Part shown: in pieces, positions 1-9,653 of the stretch | Position numbering within the stretch: the first letter of the stretch is position 1 | Layout of the letters: each line of letters opens with the position of its first letter | DNA from: Paracoccaceae bacterium | Lineage (GTDB): Bacteria; Pseudomonadota; Alphaproteobacteria; Rhodobacterales; Rhodobacteraceae | Direction of reading: 5' to 3' | Assembly (NCBI GenBank): GCA_022824005.1 | Contig: JAJEBG010000035.1 | Location: forward strand, 1 to 64,000 | DNA: 64,000 bases | Made by a program: the position numbers and the translations under genes | Notes under the pieces: model-generated | Told to the model about the DNA's origin: nothing | Seen by the model: only the letters and a program-made list of their open reading frames with translations | Database searches by the model: none

Positions 1-2798
1 TTGAGCCGATTTCTTCCTCAATCGCGGCTCCTGCTGGTAAACATGGGCTACTGGAGCGCGCATCTTTTCATAGAGCATGAACAGATGCTCGACGCGCTCG
101 CGCTCCGAAGCGAATCCGACGCGCCGATAGAGCCGGTCCACCGCGCGGTCGAGCGCCTTATGCGCCCGCCGCAGGTTGGGCGGCATCAGGTCCGGGTCGT
201 AGAGATCGGCCAGTGTCGCGCCCGGATGGGCGGCTCGTGCGTCGAGCACGTCTTGTGCCAACGGTTCCAGTTTTGACAAGTCCGGATCGTCGGGCGGCGT
301 TGGGAACGTGTTGTAAACGACCGCGACGGAATACATGTAATCGCTCTTCATGCGTCCCGTCACAGTCCGCATCCACGCCATGTGCATAGCAGACGTGAGT
401 AGCGCAAAGTCGGCCAGAGTCGCGTTCGGGAGAAGCCGGAGTTTTTCACTTGGAATTACCGGTGGTTCAAGGTACCCAATCGGCACATAGTCGCGGCGCT
501 CGGAACTGGTCTGCGGAACAATTAGGAATGGATACTCCGGGACAACCGTTACGCCATAGGCGCTCGGATAGTCGGCAAGCCGTTTGGTAGTTTGTCTCTC
601 GCTTTTTGCTCGGAACTCACGAACCGCCTTCAGTCTCGCAGCAACCAAAGGCAAGCTGCGCAGCCTTTGGGGAGGAATTTCTGCTGTATGGAGAATCCAT
701 CGGACATCACCACGAATAAACTCGCGGGCACCCGGAAACAGTCGGAAATATGGCTCCGCACTCGGTTCATGTTCGAGAAACGCAGCCTTCTCCTCGCTCG
801 AAAAGGTTAGATTTCCGTCTTCGAGCGGTTGGGTCCCAGTAATCAGCCTACCCATGCCGTTGATCGGCGCGCTTTTCTCCTGCACTACCAGATGCGGGTC
901 CGACAACCCGCCTGCATCGAACAGGTACGGCGACAGCACAGCGTGTCGGCTTTCCTCCGGCTCGCCGTTGATGTCGGGATAGCCGAACAGGCGCTTTTCC
1001 GCCCGCGCGGCTTTGCGCAGGTCGAGGCCGAGAATGACGACATGGACATGCGCCTTGCCGCGCGCATCCGATCCCCACGCGAAGGTCCGGTGCGCGAACG
1101 CGATCTCCAGCTTGCAGCGCCCGAACAGGACCGGCCAGAGTTGCGCTACCTGCTCGCCCTGCGTGATCGAATTGGTCGCGACGAAGCCGATCCGGGCATC
1201 GCCCCCCTTCACGTAGTCCCCCGCCTTGATGAACCACGCGGCGACATAATCGAGGGTCCCCCCGCTCTTGCCAAGCGCCGCGATCCCGCGCACCTGCTCG
1301 CGTTGCCCGTCGTCTGGTACTTCGCGCCCACGAACGGCGGATTGCCTAGCACGAATGAGCACTCACCCGGCGGCAGCAAACTGGACCAATCCGTTTCCAG
1401 CGCGTCGCCGTGGACGATGTGCGGCGACTTTTCGAGCGGGATGCGAACGAAGGTCTGGCCGAACTCAAGGCTCAGCCGGTTGTTCATGATGTGGTCCATC
1501 ATCCACAGTGCCGTTTCCGCGATGCGCGCCGGGAACTCGCCAAGCTCGATCCCGTAGAATTGGTCCACGTCCACCACCGACTGCCACGTAGCATCGAGCA
1601 CCGCCTGCCCACTCGCGGCGGTCGCCTCTCGAATCTCGCGGATGACCTCGATTTCGAGCGTCCGCAATTCCCGGTAGGCGATGATGAGGAAGTTGCCGCA
1701 GCCGCACGCCGGGTCGAAGAACGTCAGGCCGCCGAGCTTCGCCTGGAACCGCCGGAGCGCCGCGAGGCGGCCCCGGCCCCGGCGCGCTTTCACGCGTTCG
1801 AACTCCGCGTGCAGGTCGTCCATGAACAGCGGCTCGATCACCTTGAGGATGTTCTTCTCGGTCGTGTAGTGCGCGCCCTGCGCGCGGCGCTCCGCCGGGT
1901 CCATCACCGACTGGAACAACGCGCCGAAGATGGCGGGCGAGATGTTGGACCAGTCGAAGCGGCAGGCGTCCAGCAGCGCCCCGCGCATCGCCGTGTCGAA
2001 CGAGAACGTCCGAAGGTGTCCCTTGAAGAGATCGCCGTTGACGTAGGGAAACCGCATCAGATCCTCGTCCAGCGTCGCCGCGCGCTCGTCCTCCGGTGTG
2101 TCGAGCACCTCGAACAGTTGCGCGAGCCACGGCCCGAGATCGGCCCCGTCCTCGCCAGTGCGTGTTTCGATGAAGTCGAGGAAGATGTCGCGCGGCTCGA
2201 ACACCCCGGTGTCGTCAGCGAACATGCAGAACACGACGCGCACGAGGAAGCGTTCGAGATCGTGGCCACGGTGCCCGGCATCGGCGAGCGCATCGTGCAG
2301 CCGCCCGACCAGCTCGGCGGCTTCGATGTTCGCTGGGTCCTGGTCGCGGAAGGTTCGGCGTTGCACGCCGAGGATGAAGCCGAACGCCTCGACGTGCGCG
2401 GGCAGGTCCGCGAGCGTGAAAGTGACGAACTGCCGCTCGTCGAGGTCGTGAAGCTCGAAGGTCTGGAAGTCGCTCACCAGAATGTAGCGCGGGCGCTCGC
2501 GCTCGGGCAGCGCGTCGAAATACTCCCCGGCCTGTTCGAGTGCTGCCGTCAGATCGCGCCCGGCGCTCTTCTGTTCGACGATGAGCACGCCGGGCCAGAA
2601 TAGATCGATGAAGCCCGAACGGTTGTACAGATTCGCGACATGCGCCTCGTAACGCGCGACGCTCCGGCGCTGAACTCCGAACACCCGGAAGAAGGCGTTG
2701 TGGAAGCTTTGCGTCTCGCCCTTCTCGTAGGCCGCGTCCTTCCAGTCTTCGGCGAAGGCGGCGGCGCGGGAGCGTACCTCGTTCCACGACAGGCGCAT
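1..2798 (-). pseudogene. MmeI-like (type IIL) restriction-methylation enzyme, frameshifted, left end outside window
   Basis: This is a single-chain restriction enzyme and adenine methyltransferase of the MmeI type. From ATG 2798 the N-terminal nuclease core is visible as D65-x9-E75-x-K77, the spacing known in MmeI. Methyltransferase motif I (DPACGCGNF, about residues 362-370) and motif IV (NPPF, about 486-489) follow. Shortly after NPPF, near 1311-1313, a single-base loss shifts the frame. In the other frame the protein continues without a stop to base 1 (for example TLDYVAAWFIKAGDYV, then the target-recognition part), so the C-terminus lies off the window. The start overlaps the stop of a 22-residue ORF as TAATG. 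As read, the nuclease and methylase motifs are separated from the recognition domain, so the enzyme is probably inactive, unless this is a sequencing error. Confidence 0.85.
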
Positions 2799-2866
2799 TA
2801 GGCCGCGCCGCCCGCCTTGCGCCAGACAGTGCCCAGTTCGGCAAGGCAGACCGCGGGCCCGGTCAT
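2798..2866 (-). CDS. 22-residue ORF bridging higA and the methyltransferase gene
   Basis: A short ORF of 22 codons starts inside the higA stop (ATGA overlap at 2863-2866) and ends in the methyltransferase start (TAATG at 2800-2796). It ends in KAGGAA. I recognise no family. The tight overlaps at both ends suggest that it couples translation from higA to the downstream gene, or that it is a real micro-protein. It could also be chance in GC-rich DNA. Confidence 0.3.
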   Translation of the reverse strand: MTGPAVCLAELGTVWRKAGGAA

Positions 2867-3177
2867 GCGTGCAACGCCTCCACGCGCCGCGCGGCGGCGG
2901 TTCGGTCGCGGCGCGCCTGCGCAAGCTCGTAGCTCGCCTGCATCCGCATCCAGTGCTCGGCGGTGCCCCAACCGATATCCTCCAGCGACAGCGCCATGTT
3001 CGCCGACACGCCCGCCTTGCCGTTCAGCAGGCGGGACAGCGTTCCGCGCTCGCAGCCGAGCCGAGCCGCCGTCTGCGTCACGTTCCAGCCCACATCATCC
3101 ATGCTCTCGCGGATCAGTTCGCCTAGGTGCGGCGGGTTCGGCATTGGCCCGACGTGATCGCCTGCAACATCGTTCAT
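2863..3177 (-). CDS. higA: HigA-family antitoxin (XRE-type helix-turn-helix)
   Basis: This is the antitoxin partner of the HigB toxin just upstream. The N-terminal region (PHLGELIRE, then an HTH with TQTAARLGCERGTLSRLLNGK) matches the HigA/VapI group, which binds the toxin and represses its own promoter. The ATG at 3177 is chosen because the GGGGAG ribosome site lies about 8 bases upstream; ATG 3183 and GTG 3186 in the same frame sit too close. It gives 104 residues, a usual size. The order toxin then antitoxin with a short gap is typical of higBA. Downstream it touches a 22-codon ORF and the restriction-modification gene, so all may be one transcript. Confidence 0.88.
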   Translation of the reverse strand: MNDVAGDHVGPMPNPPHLGELIRESMDDVGWNVTQTAARLGCERGTLSRLLNGKAGVSANMALSLEDIGWGTAEHWMRMQASYELAQARRDRTAAARRVEALHA

Positions 3178-3196
3178 GGTCATCACTCCCCTTCTG

Positions 3197-3469
3197 TCAG
3201 TGATAGTCGATCAGGTCTACGTCCACGGCCTCGCCGTCCTCGAAGCGGAACACCACGCGCCAGTTGCCCGAGGCGCGGACGCTCCACTGGCCCGCGCGGT
3301 CGCCCTTCAGGGGATGCAGCCGGAAGCCCGGTGTGTCGGCGCTGCCCGGATGCGTCGCCTCTTGCAGACGGAACAGGATTCGCCGAAGCCTTGGCGCGAG
3401 ACTGGCAGGCAACCGCGCGGTGTCATCGTGCTCGTGCAGCGCCCGCAATCCCTTGTGCCTGATCTTCAT
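3197..3469 (-). CDS. higB: HigB/RelE-type toxin (ribosome-dependent mRNA interferase)
   Basis: A complete 90-residue protein of the HigB/RelE fold. It starts with KIRHKGLRALHE and has the conserved LHPLKGDRAGQWSVRASGNWRVVFRF core and a C-terminal VDLIDYH. Family members cleave mRNA on the ribosome and are neutralised by HigA, encoded about 20 bases downstream. The catalytic-core residues look intact and there is no frameshift, so the pair may still be functional. It sits in a GC-rich accessory block with a broken restriction system. Confidence 0.9.
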   Translation of the reverse strand: MKIRHKGLRALHEHDDTARLPASLAPRLRRILFRLQEATHPGSADTPGFRLHPLKGDRAGQWSVRASGNWRVVFRFEDGEAVDVDLIDYH

Positions 3470-3598
3470 GATTCACTCTAGCGCGCTACGTTACACGCCG
3501 CAAGCGCTCGCCCTGTCCTCACAAGGCTATTTTTTGTCTGCCTGGTGATCGGCGCTCGGTGATTTTTTTGCTGACCATTCCGATTTCGCTGTGGCAAC

Positions 3599-4309
3599 GT
3601 GCCTTCCATGGTGATTCCTGCGACCCCTGATTCGTCCATCGACCAGAGCGCTGTCACGGTGCGGTCGACGCGCGGTGGCCGCGAGCACTGGCTCTGGGAC
3701 CGTCTTGTGGAGGAGCATCACTACCTGCGGTTCCACGGCATCATCGGCAAGCGCCTGCGCTATGTCGCGCTGCACGGCGAGACCTAACTGGCGCTGGTCG
3801 GATGGCAGTCGGGCGCGTTCAAGCTGGCCGCGCGCGTCCGCTGGATCGGATGGTCGCAGGAGCAGCAGTTCCGGCGCCTGCACCTGTTCTGCAACAACTC
3901 CCGTTTCGTCATCCTCACCCCTGAACGGGTGCCGAACCTGGCGTCCCGCGTGCTGGGGCTGAGCCTTCGGCGGCTGTCCGCCGGCATTCAGGCCGTGCAC
4001 GGGTACCCGGCCTTCCTCGCGGAGACGTTCGTCGACGTGTCGAGGTTCACGGGTGCCTGCTACCGCGCGTCGAACTGGCGCTCGCTGGGACTGACGCGCG
4101 GCTTCCCGCGCGAGTCCGGCGGTGCGGCGCTCTGGCGCCATCACGGCCAGCCCCCCAAGGAGATCTTAATGTACGAACTCACCGACGACGACGTCAAGGC
4201 GCTGAGCCGGGACGAAACCCCGGACGCGTGGAGAGCGGTGCAGCACGACGACGCGGAGCCGATGGCAGCGCCCCGGCTGTGCAGCCTGTTCGCGTGCTTA
4301 GTGTTATGA
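3599..4309 (+). pseudogene. DruA-like DUF4338 protein, interrupted and truncated
   Basis: The reading frame encodes the DUF4338 domain found in the Druantia protein DruA and at the N-terminus of some transposase-like proteins. Visible signatures are LWDRLVEEHHYL, LVGWQSGAFKLAAR, WIGWS, NNSRFVIL, NLASRVLGLSLRRL, ETFVD and the final HGQPPKEI. An in-frame TAA at 3785-3787 splits the domain. Homology runs out near 4290-4300, where AT-richer unrelated sequence begins. No other Druantia genes are near, so this is a relic, possibly of a transposon-borne gene rather than of a defence system. Start is GTG 3599 or ATG 3608. Confidence 0.75.
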
Positions 4310-4691
4310 TCATATTTGCGGCTTTCATTTTTCTGCGGATTGTGATTGAGTCGCTCCTAAGAAGAACAGCACAGTTTTCAACGGGAGCACAACCGCAATT
4401 GCAAAGAAAAAGCGAACGATGATTCCGTTTTGTTCTCCGAGTTGGCCGTTCGTGGGTCCCCAAAATGCTGTCGGCGGGGCACCAATCCACGCAATCCCCG
4501 TCGAAAGCCCGAAAATGCCGCCAGATTCAATGTGCGGCGATGCAATCTTGGACTTGGTGAGCGATCCAGGCTAGCGGCTTTCTTCGGCGATTGTGTGGAG
4601 ACCGGAAAAGTCGCCCGATTGTCGCAATTCAGTTGATGGAACCAACTATTTGCCCAAGCGCATCTCAGGTATGCGATCGCCATTCTACGCC
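4310..4691. other. Gene-free stretch between the DruA relic and the permease gene
   Basis: Apart from the IS1380-type end at 4418-4574 I see no gene here. The first hundred bases are AT-richer than the flanks and carry no recognisable protein similarity. Confidence 0.5.
4418..4574 (+). repeat. 157-bp repeat copy A, right end of an IS1380-type element
   Basis: This stretch matches 54113-54269 in the same orientation without gaps; by hand I count about 13 mismatches in 157 positions. The second copy directly follows an IS1380-family transposase C-terminus, which identifies both as the 3' terminal region of that element. Here no transposase sequence remains, so this is a solo end. Both copies stop at the same point, GATCC(A/G)GGCTAG. 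Confidence 0.75.
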
Positions 4692-6434
4692 CTACAACCG
4701 CTCCACTCGCACGGTGATGAGGTCAATGTCGTGATATTGGCGATGACGCACTTCAGAGGCGAGATGCCGCAGCAGGCGAAGCGAGATGTCCCGCTCTGCG
4801 GGCCGCGCTTCGTCCGCGTCACCTAGGAACGCGATCCGGTCTTCAATGTTGCCTTCGCTCGACTTGGCAACAAATTCCAGCACCGCATCCCCACCCTCAA
4901 TGTGGGCGTTCACCCATAACCGGCGCTTATCAGTATCAAGATCCGATTGACCCTCGAGCAAGGTCAACAAGGTCTCCTCGGCCACCGCTTCGAGTCGATC
5001 AAGCATCTCGTGCGAACAGCCATTGTGGCTGCCGAACTGCGCGACGAAATCGCGGAGCTCTTGAAGGCACGACACGTTGAGGTCGGCGACGAGTTTGCGG
5101 CGTCGGCGACCCAACAATTCCAAAAGGATCGTCAAGAGGATTGCCGTCATTCCGCCCGTGGCCAAACCGTTGTCGAAGAAACCGCCCACAATATGAGGCA
5201 GGATATCAGGAAGGAGCAGTCCGAATTCGCAGCCTGCGCCGACCCAAAATGAGATTCCTGCAATCAGCGTTCGGCGATAGTTCAGGCCTTCGGACACGAT
5301 CAGTTTCATTCCGGTAACAAACAGCGTGGCCACCATGATCGTGAGATACGCCGCGAGGACCGACGGCGGCAGTGCCAGAATTAGTGCGGCGAACTTTGGG
5401 AGGAATGCAAAGGCAACAAGAGAGAATCCAAGTACCAGACCGACGGGACGGGCGCTCACCAACGTATTCCTGATCAAAGGAACAGTCGACGAACGGGTCG
5501 AATTGACAATTGTGCCGCTGAGACCGGCAAGCAGGTTTGCCAGCGCATCTGCGGCAACGGCTCCTTGCACGGCACGCAGGTCGGGAGCTCGCGGCACCCG
5601 CCACGAAACATCTTGTATGGCAAGGGCTGATCCCATGGCTCTGATTGAACACGAGACCGAAATTATAAGGAAGGCGGGCAGAAGTCCCCAGAAGGACGGT
5701 CCGAGGTCGATCGCGAAAGTCGGCCATGCCGTCGAGGGCAATCCAACATAGGAGGCTTGCATGATCCGGTCTAGGTCAATGAGACCAAGCGCGCCAGCAG
5801 TCGCTCCGCCGACGCAAATTCCGACGAGTGGAGACCATGGCCGCAATCGCGGTCTTCCATGCAGCGAGACGAGGACGATGGTTGCCATCGTGACGAGCGC
5901 GCATGCCATGCCGCCCGGCTGTGTATTTCCGGGCGAAGCCTCTCCAATTCTTTGAAACATGATCGGAGCGACAGTGACCGGAATCAACAGCAGCATTATC
6001 CCCGAGACAGTTGGTGTGATGACCCGCCTCAATATGGAAATCCGGTAGGAGAATGCGAATTGGAAGAGCGCTGTGGCAATCACCAGCGTCATAAGTAAAT
6101 GGAGCCCTCCTGCGGCAAGCGCATCGACCGTGACAGCGATGGCCGCAGACACCGGGCCGGTGACTAGGACGAATCCTGCGCCGAAGCGATGGATCGGAAA
6201 CGCCTGAAGCCCACTTACGACGCCCGCAATGATCAACGACGCGAAGATAGCCCAAGCAACAACTGACTCGCTGGCTCCGGCAACCTGGAATGCGATCGTG
6301 GGCATGAGCACGATACTGCCAAGAGACAGAAGCGCAGCCTGCACGCCGAGGCCAAACGTCACCTTTTTCGGGGGAACTTCGTCGACTTGGTATAGGAGGC
6401 CGGCGTTGGGATCGTCAGCGGTGTACTGCGGCAT
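4692..6434 (-). CDS. NCS2-like nucleobase permease with C-terminal ATPase-like domain
   Basis: A 580-residue membrane protein. The first ~440 residues hold about a dozen hydrophobic segments with the pattern of the nucleobase/ascorbate (NCS2, SLC23) family, including the pore-region stretch GLSGTIVNSTRSSTVP near residue 300. Purine, pyrimidine or related uptake is the family role; the substrate is not readable here. The last ~125 residues are soluble (LDRLEAVAEETLLTLL, then RDISLRLLRHLASEVRHRQYHDIDLITVRV) and resemble the histidine-kinase-type ATPase fold of RsbW-like anti-sigma proteins. Such a tail is unusual for a permease and suggests regulation. GAGAAAG precedes the ATG. The gene is co-oriented with the Tct genes upstream. 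Confidence 0.75.
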   Translation of the reverse strand: MPQYTADDPNAGLLYQVDEVPPKKVTFGLGVQAALLSLGSIVLMPTIAFQVAGASESVVAWAIFASLIIAGVVSGLQAFPIHRFGAGFVLVTGPVSAAIAVTVDALAAGGLHLLMTLVIATALFQFAFSYRISILRRVITPTVSGIMLLLIPVTVAPIMFQRIGEASPGNTQPGGMACALVTMATIVLVSLHGRPRLRPWSPLVGICVGGATAGALGLIDLDRIMQASYVGLPSTAWPTFAIDLGPSFWGLLPAFLIISVSCSIRAMGSALAIQDVSWRVPRAPDLRAVQGAVAADALANLLAGLSGTIVNSTRSSTVPLIRNTLVSARPVGLVLGFSLVAFAFLPKFAALILALPPSVLAAYLTIMVATLFVTGMKLIVSEGLNYRRTLIAGISFWVGAGCEFGLLLPDILPHIVGGFFDNGLATGGMTAILLTILLELLGRRRRKLVADLNVSCLQELRDFVAQFGSHNGCSHEMLDRLEAVAEETLLTLLEGQSDLDTDKRRLWVNAHIEGGDAVLEFVAKSSEGNIEDRIAFLGDADEARPAERDISLRLLRHLASEVRHRQYHDIDLITVRVERL

Positions 6435-6560
6435 GGGCTTTCTCGTGAATCAGTCGGTTGTACGTGAATTGGCTACGGCGAAGAAAATTGTCAGCAACGG
6501 GCCGATCAAGTTAACCTTTACACCGGCCTAGCCGCTGACCGCTCGCGCGACGGCACGCTG

Positions 6561-8525
6561 CTAGTAGAAGAATATCGACGGATACCACATGACGGCAAGC
6601 GCGCGATCGAACAGGAGATGGAGAAACACCCATGATCCTGCCGCGCAGAGTAGTGCAATCCACCAAGCATATCCGACCGCAAGCCGCACATGCAGGGCGA
6701 CGAAGATCGGGAAAGCAACCGTTTGGCCCGCAACGATCGTGGCACCGATTAGGCCCATCCACCACAGGTGAAGTTGGAAGACCTGAGTCAACTCGCGCCG
6801 CACTGGGAAGACATCCTCGTTGTTCGCGCGGACTACTCGGACGTCCCGAACGCGGATTGCCATGGCCGCCAGAGACAGGCAGATGGCGGGCATGAACGTG
6901 ATCATCGGCACCGTGCCCACGTCGGTTGCCCAAGAGAACGTCGGCACCAATCCCCAGATCGAGAATGCCAAAAGCAGCCCGATCGCGACGAGCGACACCA
7001 CGGAATCCATAGGCTGACCTTCAATTGCGATCCTCCTGTCGTCAGAGCGCCCCATCCCCCAGCGGGCACCCAAAACAACGGAGAGCACGATCATTGCGCC
7101 GATCACCATGCAGATCGGGCGGCCGAGCCACGAAAGGCCATCATAAGCGTGGCTCGTGATAAACAGGGCATTCTCCATTATCGGCCCAACCACGAAGCCA
7201 AGGACCATCGGCGGGCGTGGAACGCCGCCCTTCTTCATCACGTAGCCTACTGCACCAAAGACCAAAAGCACGATCCAGTCGCCCAGATGGCTCGTGGCCA
7301 GCCATGCGCCCATAAATATAAAGAGCGTGATTGCCGTCACCAGAAAGCGGCCGTTGACAAACGTCACGAGCGCAAGCTGCCGGGCGATCAACATCAGTAA
7401 GAGCGCGCCAGCGACATTGGCAATCGCCAGGGTCCACATCAGCGAAAAAGTGATATCCAACTTGCTCCCCAGCATCTCCGGGCCGGGTATCAGGTCCTGG
7501 ATGAGAAGCGCGCCCAAGAACACAGCCATCGCTGGACTGCCGGGAATGCCGAAGGCAATGGTGGGAATGAGGGCACCCCCCTTCATGGCGTTATTGGCTG
7601 TCTCGGGTGCAATGACCCCACGTACATCTCCCTTGCCGAACCCGTCCTTGTCGCGGGCGCTTTGCACCGCGTGCCCGTAGGCCGCCCAGTCGACGACCGA
7701 GCCGCCGAGACCGGGCAGCAACCCAACGTACACGCCGATCGCCGTCGAGCGCAGCACCAGCCACCAGTTGCGACACGCATCCCTGACTCCCTTCATGAGC
7801 CCCCCCGAAATGCTGGACCTTGGAACCTTTGAGATCGAACTGTCTTTGGCGGCAAGGTCGATCAACTCCGGAATCGCAAACAGGCCAAGGACAAAAGGCA
7901 CCAAAGGCAGTCCATCGAGCAGGTAGGATGCTCCCAGCCAATAGCGCGGCAAGGCACCGTTTTCAGCGTACCCGACATAGGACAGGCCGAGTCCGGCAAG
8001 CGCAGCAATCAGGCCGCACAGCACCGACCCTCCAGAAAGCGATCCGACCAATGCGAGTCCGAGCAGGGCAAGCATAAAAATTTCGGGCTGGGCGAAAGAG
8101 AGGATCAAGGGCTTGACAACGGGTATCGACAGTCCGAGCAGGATCGCGCCAAGAAGACCGCCAATTGCCGAGACAGAGAATGCCGCACCTAGGGCACGCG
8201 CGGCCTCGCCCTTTGCCGCCATCGGGTAGCCATCGATGATCGTTGCCTGCGAAGCCGCGGTTCCGGGAATTCCGAGCAGCACTGATGCGATGGTATCGCT
8301 GGTGGTCGTGACCGCGAACATGCCGAACAGGAGAGCAAGTGCCGGAACCGGTTCCATTGAGAAGGTGAACGGCATCAGGATCGCCAAGCCGACCAGCCCC
8401 GACAGTCCAGGAATCGCACCGAAGAACAGCCCGATGAGCACGCCCACAAACAGATAACCGATCGCAGGCCAAGCGATCACCATCAGGAAGCCGCTTAGCG
8501 CTGCGTCAACCATCGCGGCATCCAT
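6561..8525 (-). CDS. TctA-TctB fusion, membrane subunits of a tripartite tricarboxylate transporter
   Basis: A 654-residue integral membrane protein. Residues 1 to about 500 are a TctA large subunit with both family signatures: GIPGTAASQATIIDGYPMA near residue 85 and ETANNAMKGGALIPTIAFGIPG near residue 310. The remaining ~150 residues form four or five hydrophobic helices in the pattern of the small TctB subunit, which is normally a separate gene. With the binding protein encoded upstream (8586-9653) this makes a complete secondary uptake system for carboxylates, driven by an ion gradient. The start is uncertain between ATG 8525 and ATG 8513; neither has a strong ribosome site. Confidence 0.9.
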   Translation of the reverse strand: MDAAMVDAALSGFLMVIAWPAIGYLFVGVLIGLFFGAIPGLSGLVGLAILMPFTFSMEPVPALALLFGMFAVTTTSDTIASVLLGIPGTAASQATIIDGYPMAAKGEAARALGAAFSVSAIGGLLGAILLGLSIPVVKPLILSFAQPEIFMLALLGLALVGSLSGGSVLCGLIAALAGLGLSYVGYAENGALPRYWLGASYLLDGLPLVPFVLGLFAIPELIDLAAKDSSISKVPRSSISGGLMKGVRDACRNWWLVLRSTAIGVYVGLLPGLGGSVVDWAAYGHAVQSARDKDGFGKGDVRGVIAPETANNAMKGGALIPTIAFGIPGSPAMAVFLGALLIQDLIPGPEMLGSKLDITFSLMWTLAIANVAGALLLMLIARQLALVTFVNGRFLVTAITLFIFMGAWLATSHLGDWIVLLVFGAVGYVMKKGGVPRPPMVLGFVVGPIMENALFITSHAYDGLSWLGRPICMVIGAMIVLSVVLGARWGMGRSDDRRIAIEGQPMDSVVSLVAIGLLLAFSIWGLVPTFSWATDVGTVPMITFMPAICLSLAAMAIRVRDVRVVRANNEDVFPVRRELTQVFQLHLWWMGLIGATIVAGQTVAFPIFVALHVRLAVGYAWWIALLCAAGSWVFLHLLFDRALAVMWYPSIFFY

Positions 8526-8585
8526 TGACTTGGCTTCGAGAGCGCCGTGCTTCCCGGGTGCGGCAAGGGTTCAACTGTGCACCTG

Positions 8586-9653
8586 CTACTCCTGAATCGC
8601 GTATTCCTTAATGAACGCGACGATTTCGGGATCAATGTTGCCGATGCTGTCCAGACGCTCCTTGGCTTCGGCACCGTTGAGCAACGATGGTGTTGCGCCG
8701 GCCAGACTTCGGTAGTCTGAAATGAACTCCTCGTCCTCGGCAAGCGCACTCCAAGCCGTGGCCAGAGCCTCCACAGCCTCGTTTGGCGTGCCTTCAGGCA
8801 GAAATACGCCGCGCAGCATGGTGACCGCGATGTTGTTGATTGCCGAAAGCGCGTCGAACAGCATCCCAGAAGGCCTTTCGCCTTTCAACCTTTCGTGAAC
8901 GTCGACAAAGGTCGGTATGTCCTCAAGGAGTGGATTCCTCACCGGATTTCCCTCCGCGTCAATTAGGGAATAGTAAAAGAGCACTGTGGCCAGGCCCGGC
9001 TCGACAAGGTTAGGTTCGAAACTCTTGCGGTATAACGTCATGGAAATACAAGAGTAGGACACCTCGTTCTGCAGCAACGCAGCAAGCACCTTCGCACTGC
9101 TTCTGTAGCCCGTGACGTGCTTGTAACTTGCCCCAAGCAGGTCCAGGCCCAAGCGCATCCTGATGTCAGTCGACGAGGTGGCCCGGTAGCCGCCTAGCTT
9201 GAATTCACCGATTTGTAGCAAGTCGTCGACACTCTCCACGCCAGTTCCCGCATCCTTGCGGATGAAACACAGTTGGGGCTGGCCGAATCCACCCAACCAA
9301 ACGAAGTTGGAAAGGTCGACCGTCAACGCGGGGTCCTGAAGCGCGTACTGCATGAACGGAGTCCCAAAGAATGCTAGTGTCAGTCCGTCGGCCTTTGCGA
9401 CTTCGCCCATGTAGTTCGTGGCGACAAGGCCGCCAGCGCCAGCCATATTGGTCACGACAACCTCCGGACTGCCCGGAATGTGCTTCTCAAGATGCTTGGC
9501 GACAAGGCGTGCCATAACATCCGTTGAGCCGCCGGCTCCGTAGTTCACGATAACCGTGATCTGTTTACCTTCGTAGAACTGCGCTTGCACTGCGCTGGTA
9601 AAATTCGCCAAAAAAATGATTGTGATCGCGAGGGTCAAAATAGGGAAACGCAT
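8586..9653 (-). CDS. TctC/Bug-type periplasmic substrate-binding protein
   Basis: A 355-residue secreted binding protein for the tripartite tricarboxylate transporter encoded just downstream. The N-terminus has a signal peptide ending near AVQAQ. The mature start FYEGKQITVIVNYGAGGSTDVMARLVAKHL is the classic Bug/TctC opening with the ligand-binding GGSTD loop, followed by NMAGAGGLVATNY. GGGAG lies about 11 bases before the ATG. The spacing to the TctA-TctB gene is about 60 bases, so they are likely one operon. The ligand cannot be read from sequence; family members bind citrate, other carboxylates or aromatic acids. Confidence 0.9.
   Translation of the reverse strand: MRFPILTLAITIIFLANFTSAVQAQFYEGKQITVIVNYGAGGSTDVMARLVAKHLEKHIPGSPEVVVTNMAGAGGLVATNYMGEVAKADGLTLAFFGTPFMQYALQDPALTVDLSNFVWLGGFGQPQLCFIRKDAGTGVESVDDLLQIGEFKLGGYRATSSTDIRMRLGLDLLGASYKHVTGYRSSAKVLAALLQNEVSYSCISMTLYRKSFEPNLVEPGLATVLFYYSLIDAEGNPVRNPLLEDIPTFVDVHERLKGERPSGMLFDALSAINNIAVTMLRGVFLPEGTPNEAVEALATAWSALAEDEEFISDYRSLAGATPSLLNGAEAKERLDSIGNIDPEIVAFIKEYAIQE

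Noticed and set aside
1410..2603. Long plus-strand open frame (about 400 codons) opposite the methyltransferase gene
   Set aside because: It mirrors the methyltransferase codons in GC-rich DNA and shows no family motif; the minus strand carries clear nuclease and methylase motifs.
3527..4144. Minus-strand open frame of about 200 codons over the DruA-like region
   Set aside because: Low-complexity Arg/Ala-rich translation typical of an antisense shadow; the plus strand has DUF4338 motifs.
3599..4309. Active Druantia defence system
   Set aside because: The DruA-like gene is interrupted and truncated and no helicase or other Druantia gene is adjacent.
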